Below, in pieces: positions 14,001 to 25,000 of a DNA stretch of 64,000 nucleotides (the stretch's first letter is position 1; each line of letters starts with the position of its first letter). Position numbers and translations under genes: made by a program. A model generated the notes under the pieces. The model was not told the DNA's origin. It did no database searches and worked only from the letters and a program-made list of their open reading frames with translations. The stretch covers positions 15,582,303 to 15,646,302 of the forward strand of contig NC_092581.1 in NCBI RefSeq assembly GCF_037975245.1. The letters are read 5' to 3'. This DNA comes from Apostichopus japonicus. Its lineage: Eukaryota; Echinodermata; Holothuroidea; Aspidochirotida; Stichopodidae.

Positions 14001-15726
14001 AACATAGTCCCTAGATAGACAGTAATTTCGAAGCCACAGAACATTTGTCCCAGGTTGTCAAACACTTGTCCTCCCTTCTACAGATAAATTATAACCCTAA
14101 GTGTTACCTAGGTCGTGCTCATTGACAGGGCAGAACTCCGCACATCCAGAGCAGTTAGCATCCAGGGGCAAGATTCCAACCACTTCCTCTCCTTGTTTGA
14201 AGCGGGTGACATTAGCACCGACTGAAAACACAGAGAATTTATATTACATTAGCAAAGACTCAATGGATGGCAGATAACCTAAAATTAGCAGTCTATATTA
14301 AGAAAGTGTAGTATTTGTACTATGATTAAAAGAGTAGAGCGCCACCAGTCGGGGGGCAATAAATCAAGTAAATCTGAGTTATTTTTTCTTTGTTTCAGAC
14401 AGTTATAATCGCACTGTCTGGATAAAGACATACTGTAAAGACTTTAGTTATGAGTTAACTGTATCTATAGTTACACTTATACCTACATAGTAAAACAGGG
14501 TAGCAAAGTCATGGTATTAACAACAACATTAGCAAATGTCTATATGTTCAGAAAAAACAGAAGTTATTTGACAGTATCTTTAAGATAAATAAACAACATG
14601 ATAATAATATAATCGCTGAGTTGAAAAGTTTCAGACCTTCTCACAATTTCACAGATATACTGACATTACTGAATACAAACTACTGTACTGCTGTACACAA
14701 CAGTTTCTGTGCAAGTGTATTTGATGACAGGAGAGGCCTAGCTACAAATGCAAGGCTAAAATGATACTGAGCACATTGGGTATCAGGGGGAGGCTTATGG
14801 TGATATTGGCCATGGGCAAAGCAAAAGATTCAATGCATCCCCTCTTACTGAGGCATAGCCAGCAATCAAAACGCGACAAGAGGCCCTTGTCAAGATTTAG
14901 TCCCCTTATGAATACAATTCATCTACCTTACATATGGGTAATGCCAAAAGTACCGGAACAAAACTTGGATTTGATCAGGTGGCTATAGAAGCTAGTCCCC
15001 TCCTCCTACCATTACAAATGTTCTGGGCCCTTGGGCACTATCTGATTGCCGGACTGTTCAGATCTTCAAGTAAGAAAAATGAGTAATGACCTTCTTTAAC
15101 AATTCCAGAAATTTCTCTTCCAATTGGTATCCTCTGTTGGGATATCCCTAATTCTTGGAGAACCTGAAAATCTGGAACACTCAGAACACTGGCTTTTACT
15201 TGCACAAGAACTCCCTCAGCACTCAGGTCAGGTATGGACTCCTGAAAGATAAATTTTGCATGAAAATCATTCTTAATAAAAATCAGCATATTTCCTTATA
15301 AAATTAACAGTATTAAAACACATGCTATAGCACAAACATTTTTGTCTTCATGTAGCTTGTTCACTTACTGAAATGACTGGCAAAAGAAGACCTAGAACAA
15401 GTTATCCCAGCCTAGTCCCACCCAATGTAGAAATTAGAATGTCTGCCGACGCCTCCTCAAAATTTTCATAAGCTTTGGTACATTTATTGCATAATTTTTT
15501 ATGTCTATAATTGTAACTAATGATTTTGCTGGCTTTTAACCACAAACTGTACATTAAATTTAAATTAACGTTAGTATTTGTTAGTATTACAAATCTTGCC
15601 TGGGACTAGGCCTTAGTTTAAACGTTTGTAGCAGCCTATCCTACCTGCCCTACTTACATCATTGCTGACAATTGGTTCCCGCATACCGGTGTCACTGTCA
15701 GATTGTATCAGAGAAACCGACCTCAT
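8094..15726 (-). CDS. CRYZL1: quinone oxidoreductase-like protein 1 (zeta-crystallin-like 1)
   Basis: Complete gene of ten coding exons (high to low): 15658-15726, 15091-15241, 14108-14221, 13477-13607, 12725-12836, 11542-11643, 11037-11170, 10150-10266, 9395-9429, 8094-8190. They sum to 1062 nt, 353 aa plus stop, against 349 in human as I recall; every junction phase agrees. The family is a zinc-independent MDR (quinone reductase-like) oxidoreductase; its physiological substrate is not well established. Landmarks: GroES-like N-terminal half with [13 protein letters not shown], then a nucleotide-binding fold with LVTGIK at the end of exon 4 running into [10 protein letters not shown] (residues 156-165), EETGGLGVD, then [17 protein letters not shown] and [19 protein letters not shown]. 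These follow the CRYZL1 subfamily closely. The first ATG, 15726, is in frame and gives the expected start. Two donors are weak (GTCATT after exon 2, GTACAG after exon 8), yet the protein joins cleanly. Residues 97, 100 and 104 form an unusual Cys triad. Confidence 0.95.
8376..8583. repeat. direct duplication around a hAT-like transposon end
   Basis: Within the last CRYZL1 intron, 8376-8433 and 8539-8583 share an imperfect direct repeat (GGTTAAAGTAAATGCT / GGTTAAAATAAATGCT, then TTATCCAGTA and CGCTAAAT). The intervening C-rich segment ends with TTGGCTACGCCACCG at 8521-8535, which resembles the terminal inverted repeat of many hAT-type elements. No matching left terminus was found. Confidence 0.45.
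9205..9345. repeat. TTCA-rich simple repeat
   Basis: Imperfect ATTCATTCA and AAATTCATTC repeats fill this part of the intron between CRYZL1 exons 8 and 9. Confidence 0.75.
13060..13150. repeat. AAT trinucleotide-rich tract
   Basis: Imperfect AATAATAAT with ATC interruptions lies in the intron between CRYZL1 exons 4 and 5. Confidence 0.85.
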
Positions 15727-16685
15727 CTCAATTTAAAACTTGAAGTAGAAAAACCACAGACTTACTTAAAACCTATAATATAAAGGACAGTGACATAAAA
15801 GTTTGTTGGAAATAAAGAACAAGTTGGATTTTGAAAGGTCTTCACTTCGAAAAACAAGAACCGTGCACAAGCGAATGTGACAATGACACGGTGCAGTACA
15901 GCTAGCAAAAGTTCCCTTATCTCTTTACTAAAAAAAAGATCCCATCCTGAAATTGTTAGAGCCTAATCTTATCAGGGTTTCATGTCACAACAACGACAGA
16001 ATCGTCAGCAATTTTATCGACAGTATCGAGTGTGGGTTTCATATCCTCTTTCAAAAGAACCTAAGAGATTGATATAACTGGAATGATAAAGAAAACCGGT
16101 TTCGTTTCAGTAAACATGATATACCTCTCCAGGAAATGGGAATGCAGATCAATATGAAATGCAGCCCAATGTGTGATCGGTTGTTGCATCAGTCACAACA
16201 TTGTACTTTGGTACATAAAAACAGCGCTCAGTTTATCCCGTACAACATCAATTGTATTTTGGCATGTTAAGTATTAATAACGGGAAAATAGAAAAAGGTA
16301 GGCCGTGAGCAGATCTAGTCATTTTCCGCGATATGAATTCTCCGTGGCAGAAATTGAAACAACTTGAGCTATTATCTGAGCAGCATTCATCACATAAAAA
16401 AGGTCAAGGAGTTATGTGGGTCCCCCGAGACATGGGTGCTGGCTTCAGCGATCCAATTATCTAAAAATCTTCTCTTTCAATACCGGAATCACTACATGAA
16501 TATTAGATATCGAACCATAATTTCGCCTGAAAGTCTAGCTGTAATTTAAGTATTTCTACGTATGTGATATTATTTATAGGTATTGAATTCTATTTGAGCT
16601 TTGCAATTATTTTAAAATATCAGTAACAAATATAAAATACTTTTCGTATAAGGTGTCAAAATGCTATATGAAAACATCTATATAC

Positions 16686-16960
16686 CGGTGCTATGGCCGA
16701 GAGGATAAAGGCAGTGGAGTTTGAAGCTATGAGGCTAATTAGCAATCGGGAGGTTTCTGGTTCGAAACCCGGCCGGATCATAGTAAGGTGGGTTTTTCAT
16801 CCAAGAGCAATCTACGGTTGGGCCATCTGAAATGACTTTCTAGATTTGAGTTAAAAAATGTTGAGTTGGAAGCCTCCCGACGTGTAAGCTTTAATCCATG
16901 AGCCCTTGCGCGTTACTCCCACATTCGTAAATGTAAATGCTGATTATTATTATTATAGAC
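16686..16960 (+). mobile_element. tRNA-derived SINE with ATT tail
   Basis: The head carries a Leu/Ser-type box A, TATGGCCGAGAGG (about 16692-16704), and a box B, GGTTCGAAACC (about 16759-16769), with a long variable arm between them. A tRNA-unrelated body of about 190 bp follows and ends in a TGATTATTATTATTATAG tail near 16941-16958. This is the standard architecture of a Pol III-transcribed SINE. I cannot name the family. Confidence 0.75.
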
Positions 16961-17600
16961 GTCCATGGATGGCGTTACAGTAAACCGTGAAAGAAGACAT
17001 GCGCAAGTGAAACACTCAGTGTTTAAATGAGGTGGCTCGATTTTCTTTGCAACACCTTCGCATGTATGTATACCAGGGATCAGATCACATGATTTAATAC
17101 GGTGTAGCTACCATAGGCATAGTGTTATGATAAGCCTAAGTTAAAGTTTATACGAAAGTTACAACCATTCCATGATATTAAATAAGATGGCACTTTGAGT
17201 TGCTTTCATCAGAGTACTTCATATATTGGACCTTCGGCATTAATAACGTAAGTAAGTCCTAAAAATATGAGAGGCTTCTCTTTCTCACGTATGGAAAGTG
17301 ATTCTTGCCTCTTGAGAGTCGTCGTCACTTTGCGTAACAGCCTAGGGCCTAGGCCTATACCAGGCGTAACTTAGCCTATGACTAACTTAGGCAAGGGAGG
17401 CTACGTAGCTAGGCTAGTCCTATACATGGCACTTCTGAATCTTAATGGATTAAGTTGGCAAAAATCCTACTAGAGGACATAAACGCCAACCGGGCACTAC
17501 AAAGTATGAGTAAGAGTGTTAGTTATTAGATAACAAAACAAGAGTTCGTAAGTTAGTCTTTGAAATAGTCTAGACTATTTCATTTCATTATATATTTGAT

Positions 17601-18276
17601 CCAATCACAAGGGACAAACTAAAACGAATGACAGCGAATGACCGAATGACAATTGACTTTGTACAGGGTTAATTATCATTTGCGAATGACAGCGAATGAA
17701 GGCGAATGACAACGAATGACACCGAATGACAACGAATGACAACGAAGGACAGTATTGAGAAGAGATAAAAATGATTAACGGAGTGGAGTAAATGCGGTTA
17801 TTGGTTTTCTGCGCAAAAATGATTTGAGGAAAATCGCATATAACGTGGTTGCAGGGTTTTTGGTTGTATTTATGGATAGAAACCACAGGGAAAGTTTTTG
17901 TGTGAGAATGCGCTTGAGTGCTGTGCTTTTTACCTCTGTAGATTTATATAGAAAGATAACTGAAGCCGTTTCAAGATTATAGTATTGTTAGTTTCTAACA
18001 ATTAATATCGGAAAAGTGACGTTAAATTTACTTTTTAAAATCAGACTTACAATTTCGCTTACTATAAGGTGCGTTTTTATTTTGTCCGTACTCCATACTT
18101 TACTAGATCTAGATACCCACAAAGTCTGAACTGTGATATCCGGTTGAAGCAAATGTCTGTGCTGTCATTACTGTCATTCGTTTTAGTCAACGCATTTTTT
18201 TTTAGTGTGTACAACATATTGTCATTCGTTATGTGTAACGCAATTGTCATTCGTTTTAGTAACACCCAATCACAAG
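17601..18276. mobile_element. non-autonomous DNA transposon with 11-bp target-site duplication
   Basis: The element, 17612-18265, is flanked by perfect direct repeats CCAATCACAAG at 17601-17611 and 18266-18276. Its ends are inverted: the left has ACTAAAACGAATGACA at 17618-17633 and the right has the reverse complement ending near 18260. CGAATGACA and close variants occur about eight more times clustered in the left 150 bp, and in opposite orientation at the right end (TGTCATTCG at about 18174, 18220 and 18246), as subterminal binding-site repeats do. There is no transposase frame inside. An 11-bp duplication and subterminal repeats fit Mutator-like elements best, but the class is inferred. 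Confidence 0.75.
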
Positions 18277-19020
18277 AACAGTAGGCCTATACAAACAACA
18301 AAGTAAGAAAACACAAAGGGGATCAGGATTTACAAAAGGAAACCAAATTCCTGTAGCCCGGAGGCCTGTACACCCTTAGTTATAGGCTTAGGATAGTGTT
18401 ATCTGGCAAAGTATATAGAGTATTATTGCTGTTTGATGATTGCTTCCTAGGTAGTAAGTGCTTGCACAATGTCTGATGGCAAAGCAGAACTTCTAAATTG
18501 ATAACACTAGTCCAGGGTAACATTATCTTACACTTTGACTTACCCTAACACTCCTAACCTCTGTTATAAGCTTTAGACTATGCTCTGACTGAGAATGTAA
18601 GGGCTCCCAATGATGTGTTGATTTTTTATAGATAAATATAATAGTAAGAAGCTAACAGCCTAGGGTAATTTCAGTCTGGTTCATGGCTGCAGCCTGCCAT
18701 GGACATTTAATAGGCTTACATATAAGCTTGTGGAAGACACATTACATATTTGAAAAGTGTTATTCTAAATAAACTGTTGCAGAATATATTCAACCTTCTT
18801 GGACGATATATAATTAAAATTAATTGGGTAATTTAAACAAAAATCCAAAATTGGAAAAAACAGTTACTGTATTAGAAAAGTTACCACAAATGCATTATTT
18901 ATACAGTAAATAGTAGTAGACCTTAAGGATCTTGAAAAAGTGAATTGACCATGTATCAAATTAGCAACAATAGACCTAAATGATAACTTAGATAATTTCC
19001 CACTGCTTCCATGCCAGATC

Positions 19021-22000
19021 ATGGATACATTGAAGTCGGCCTCAGAAGTGGTCAGTATCAAATCTTTATCAAGATGGTCGGAGATGGACATCCCGAAATA
19101 CTCCCCCTCGGATCAGTTCAAAGAATCACCGTTTCCATGCAGACCAGACCTGAACCAGAAACTGAGAATAAGGTAGACTGTAGTCATCAGTTTTCCATGA
19201 AAACTTGACAACTTTTGATAGACTTAAATTGTTCTTTCTTCACCTCAATGATTTGTCTACCTTAAGCTTTGCTCTTTTTACACTGCTTGGATAATGTGCC
19301 ATGAGCGTCTTTTTTTTTCTCGGATGTGGGCCCATTACAAAACATGTTCATTATAATTCTTATTAATATAGTTCTATGCAATCCTTGGTAGTCCTCTTGG
19401 ATGGACCATTGGATACATAGTCAATATTTTCAATAGCTTTATGCAATCTCAGTAACTGTACGTTTGGATGGACCATTGAGTACATAGCCAGTATTTTCAA
19501 TAGCTCTATGGTAGTCCTCTTCTAGCTGAACCATTGAATACATAGTCAGTATTTTCAATAGCTCTATGCAATCTTAGCAGTCCGTTTGTATGGACCATTG
19601 AATACATAGTCAGTATTTTCAATAGCTCTATGCAATCTTAGCAGTCCGTTTGTGTGGACCATTGAATACATAGTCAGTATTTTCAATAGCTCTATGCAAT
19701 CTCAGTCCGTTTGTATGGACCATTAAATACATAGTCAGCATTTTCAATAGCTCTATGCAATCTTAGCAGTCCGTTTGTGTGGACCATTGAATACATAGTC
19801 AGTATTTTCAATAGCTCTATGCAATCTTAGCAGTCCGTTTGTATGGACCATTGAATACATAGTCAGTATTTTCAATAGCTCTATGCAATCTGGGTAGTCC
19901 GTTTGGATGGACCATTGAATACATAGTCAGTATTTTCAATAGCTCTATGCAATCTCAGTCCGTTTGTATGGACCATTAAATACATAGTCAGCATTTTCAA
20001 TAGCTCTATGGTAGTTCTCTTGTATGGACCATTGAATACATAGTCAGTATTTTCAATAGCTCTATGCAATCTTAGCAGTCCGTTTGGATGGACCATTGAG
20101 TACATAGTCAGTATTTTCAATAGCTCTATGCAATCTCAGTAGTCTGTTTGGATGGACCATTGAGTACATAGTCAGTATTTTCAATAGCTCTATGGTTGTT
20201 CTCTTGGATGGACCATTGAATACATAGTCTTGGATGGACCATTTAGTAAATTTAGTATATAATTGTTTTTAATAGTTCTATGCAATCTGGGTAGTATTTT
20301 TGAATTGACCACTGAGAATATAGTCAGTATTATCAATAGCTCTATGCAATGTGGTTAAACCTTTTGGATGGCTTATTGAAAATATAGTTAGTGTTTTTAA
20401 CAGCTCTCTGCAATCAGGATAGTCCTTTTGGATGGAATCTTGATTATTTGTCAGAATTAAGAAACTGAGGACGAGTACTTGTTTGATTGAGACAGCATAT
20501 AAATTAGCCTTACTAACATTGTGTTTTTCCACAAGAATTGTTGATTGTGGCATGGTTTTCATGAGTTGAAGATGAACATTGCTTGTCATATTTAATATTG
20601 AGTATTCACTTATAATTGGGAGAGCAGAGTGAAATGATATTGTTATCTCATATCACAACAAACCCTTGAGTGACAGATTTTATGTGTTTCCATATTTCTG
20701 TGTTTTTTTCCTTAAACTGTTGTAAAATGACTCCACCACTTTGAAGTATACTCAACACATAATGCAATAATAGAAGTAGTTTTTGAATTGTACTCTTCAC
20801 TTATTGTGAAATAGGATTACCATGGCAACAGCAGTGTGATAGTGGAAAATCCAAGTATTGTCATACCAGCATGTTCATCAAGATCAAGTTTTCATTCTTT
20901 ATCAGCGAAAAAACTCAGAAATGGTCGGGTTTTGTGTTGTGGGCAAAATTCACTGCCCATTTGCTCTTGAAATCTTAGAACAGAACAAAATTTATTGCAG
21001 AGAAAAATGTTTGACTTATCTGATTTTGCAATGTATTTCTCAGTGAAGAAAATGGCGTTTATCTCGAGACGATGGCATTGGTTCACCCTACCAGTGAAAA
21101 TCTGAGAGAGCCCAATAAATTCACAGACCAAGTCTATGAAGTAGCTGGACCAGATTTATTGAAAGAAGTTAAAAATGAAATCTTGCGTAAGTCACACACA
21201 TCTAGTAATATGTTAGATTCAATTGTTTAATTCTTACCCGTAAAATGATGATTTAGCCTGTAAATTTATTGCTGTCAATGTTGAAATTAATTTTCTGTTA
21301 AAATGCATAAAATATTTTGAATATGTAAATTTTGTGATTAGATTTTTTAGTTTGATATATTCATTACCTGCATCAGTGTTCTATTGTGGTTCAGTGTAAT
21401 ACCTTATTGCCCATGTGCCATTAGATTTGTGTTCTTGTTTTCTTTTCATTTTACATAAATTACGCCATTCCTACAATGCTTATTCACTTTGTAAGCGTGC
21501 ACTGATTTAGCTTCTGTTGTAGAGTAGACTCAAGGTTAATCAAACAATTTCGCTATGAGAGTGATTATTAAAACTCTGGTCAGAAGATGAAAATTTCACT
21601 GAAATCTTTGGAAACAAGCGCAAATAGCGACAATTATCCATCACTTCAAAGTTTCTCGTAGATACGAAAATGAAGGAGATCGTGCAGGAAGTATCTCTGT
21701 GTATCTGACTGGATTGAAGTTTCGAGATATTCTATCCTCCTAAATCTACCACCCAACCTCTTCCTTGCTCTTACAACCATCATGCAATAAAATTAATCTA
21801 CTCCTTAAACACCTGTAGAACTTATAGAACAGCCCTTGGAAGACTGTTCAAGCCTATTAAAATGACTGATTGGTTGTAATTTGGACTTTGATAGTAACTT
21901 CAACTGATTCGAGATTTCCTCCTCCTCCTCCTCTTCCTCCTCCTCCTTCTCAAATTCTTCAGATTGCAGGACGGGCGATGCGGTCCTCACCAAGGGTTAC

Positions 22001-25000
22001 CACTTACGAGCAAGGTACCTGATACATACGGTCGGTCCGAGGTTTAACATCAAATACAAAACAGCCGCAGAGAGTGCCCTCTATAACTGCTACAGGCAGA
22101 CACTCCTTCTAGCCAAGTAAGTTAAAACTTTGTCGATATATAGCGTGGTGTGTCATTCATGTGTAGCAGGGTTTGTTTTCGTACTGCTGGTAAGGATAGC
22201 GTAAATGTTTGAAGTGATCAAAAGCAAGGCAAGGAGGTAGTACAAGGTAATTTCTTTCTGGCTGTGGATGTCATGATAAAAGTTTAAATGTTACAGTCAA
22301 TGGCCATTGCTTTGGGCTGTGTAAACAAGAGAGTCCTTAAGAAACTCTAAAGAAACACAGCGAAGAAACACAGTGTTATTCAACATTGTTACAGAACTCT
22401 CTTGTAACAGGCAGTCAAGGAATAGTGCAAAACCAAGGCAGTTCGTACAAGTGAAAAAGATGGAGCTGGTTTACTTCAGAACTGTAGATTTGGAAGCAAG
22501 AACAAGTTAAAAGCGTGATGGCCCAGAAGTGGGTCAACAAGGGGTGTGGGGGGGGGAGGGGGATTGCAGTGTGTGAAGTTAGGTAGATGGAAAGGTCCTT
22601 GATTTGAGAGGAGACATCTTAGGTTTGTCCTGCATAGTTGCTCAAATCAGTTAATTTCACGGTTTTGGATTGTGTCATCTTTGTGCATCCATTCAGTGCT
22701 GATTAGTATCATTAAGGTCAACAGGATGTTCTTTGTTATCTTTAACAGGCCTCATTAGTTTCACTTGTAGACCTGTTTCACCATGTTCAACTGTCACAGA
22801 TTACTTTATGCTGGCAAAGCTTCGATTACTATACTTGAAAAACAATGAGGAAGTGAGACCCAATTCAAGTTGCTCTTTCAACAGACACATAAATATATCC
22901 CTGTAATGATGATAAGGAAACAAAAAGGGACATCTGTCTGAGCTGACGCCTTTCTCAGAGGAATTGTGAAGCGTTTTTATGCTCTCACAAAACACGCAGG
23001 AGGGTACAGTGCAACCTGTGGGCTGCATGCAGCTGGTGCACTAGTTCCTGTAACCTGTGACGTTTTCGAACAACCTATTAATGCAACCTACGGAAGCCTA
23101 GAATTTCCGGAGCAGTGTCCTCATCCTACCATAAAATCAACTGAAACAATGCATTCAAATAATGGCTGGAAATAGAAAAAACATGAAACAATCACAGTTT
23201 GTTAATAGAGCCTACATGTGTTAGGATATATTAGCATAACAGAGATGGACAATGCAAACATGTAAACATGTAAACATTTGTAACCTTGTAAATTCTCAGA
23301 CAAATTAATGGCTCCTATCTTGCCATCTTTACACTAAAGTTTTGTGGCCCACAGATTTAGAACCAAAATTTCACCGTAGCATGCACAATCAATTTTGGTT
23401 CCCGACCCCCCACCCCCCCACCCCCTGTTCTAATCTGTGAAAGCATCGTAACTTTATCTTCTTATATTATACAGAGAGAATCACATTTCATCGATTGCAT
23501 TGGGTGCAATCCACACAGCAAGGAGAGGATATCCACCCGAAGAAGGAGCGCACATCGCAATAAGTAGGTCATCAAAACGGACAGTTAATACCTTTAATAC
23601 ATATATATGTTCTACTTTGTAGTATGGCTATGTCAAAAGTCGAGGGTCAACTTGGAATTAATTTTCAATTGAGTTTTTACTTTTGAAATAATTGTTAGAC
23701 TCTGAGTTTAAACTTGATATCACCTCAAATTTCCTAAAGTGATATAATGAGGGTATTTATTATTCAACTGTAGTAAGTGAACTCAATAGTTTTACATCAT
23801 TATTTCTATTTTTAATTGTTATCCTTTAACGGTAGGCAATTTATCCTGTTACAATGTTCCCCTTGTCCATTCCTCTCATTGCGCTCTGCTTTATCCTATT
23901 CTTCGGCATTTTCTGAAGTTCGCCGTGTGGTTCATTTCTATTAGCCCATCATACAACACAGAGTATTTAAGGTATGCTGCATAGTTAACCCTTTTTGGGT
24001 TCCCCCACCCCCCCCCTCCTATAAAGATGCTTTTCACTAGTGCTGACTCCCACATCCAGTAATCATTGATAGTCGAGCGGTGTGCGTGTGTTTACGACTA
24101 CGGCTGATCGAGGTTTAGCCAGTTTGTAAGTCACCTCTGAACCAATCAGGCCGATCCAATATGTTATATATATCAGTTCCACAGTCAATGTCAAAAGGGC
24201 GATGGTTGTGAAGTGTGTTGCGTTTCATAACTACATCTACCCAGTTTAGACAAATGCAGCCAATCGTGATGAAATCATTTTGCATCTGATGTAAACAAGC
24301 ACTGGGCATTTAATAGCAGAAAACATTGGCCTGCCTGTCAGTGTTTTGCCTATCTGCGAGAGTCAGTTGGATAGCTCTATCGGTCTCGGCAATTTATCTT
24401 AAAGTATGCTATGATTGTCGAGATGTGACTTGATTTTAAAGCAAAAAGGAGCATAGAGGATGTCACCTTTGATCTCTTTTACTTTGTCAGGAACTATCAG
24501 ACGCATTCTAGAGAAACACGCAGATGCATTCGACACCATAGTGTTGACCATCAGTGGTATCGATGAGGTAAGAATGCTGCCCCCCTCCCCTTCACCCCAG
24601 GGCTGTTCAGCTTCATGAATCATGCAAAAATGCTGATTCAGTGCTCAGTATGGACAGAGTTTTAACAGGAAGAGATTATACTCGCTAAACAGCATTTAGG
24701 ATTCATTCACATCTCTAGAGGCGAAGAGGTTTTACTACACATCATTGATAGGGTTCAAGCATGGATATATTAGTTGTTCCAATAATAGTTCAAGTCTTGT
24801 TAAAGAAGCTGCATTTTACTACGTGATTAAAACTTACAAACAAATGATCTCTTAGTTTCCTGAGGTTTTCACATGAAAAGGCAATTTTAGATGAGAATAA
24901 AAAAGACACGAATAGTGTTTTATACAGTGTTAGTATTCATGCAAATGTGAAGTTAGGAATCAAACCTATAACAAAAATGCTAAATAACTGAATTCATTAT

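Larger units (their letters stand above)
15727..19020. other. divergent intergenic spacer CRYZL1 / GDAP2
   Basis: The start codons of two head-to-head genes (15726 minus, 19021 plus) are 3.3 kb apart. The spacer should contain both promoters and 5' UTRs, but I see no convincing TATA box at either side. Two mobile elements, a SINE at 16686-16960 and an inverted-repeat transposon at 17612-18265, account for about a quarter of it. The remainder has no coding signal. Confidence 0.7.

Noticed and set aside
19881-20120. Minus-strand frame with internal peptide repeats, and its neighbour at 20278-20589
   Set aside because: They are translations of the 64-bp minisatellite in GDAP2 intron 1, on the strand opposite the gene.
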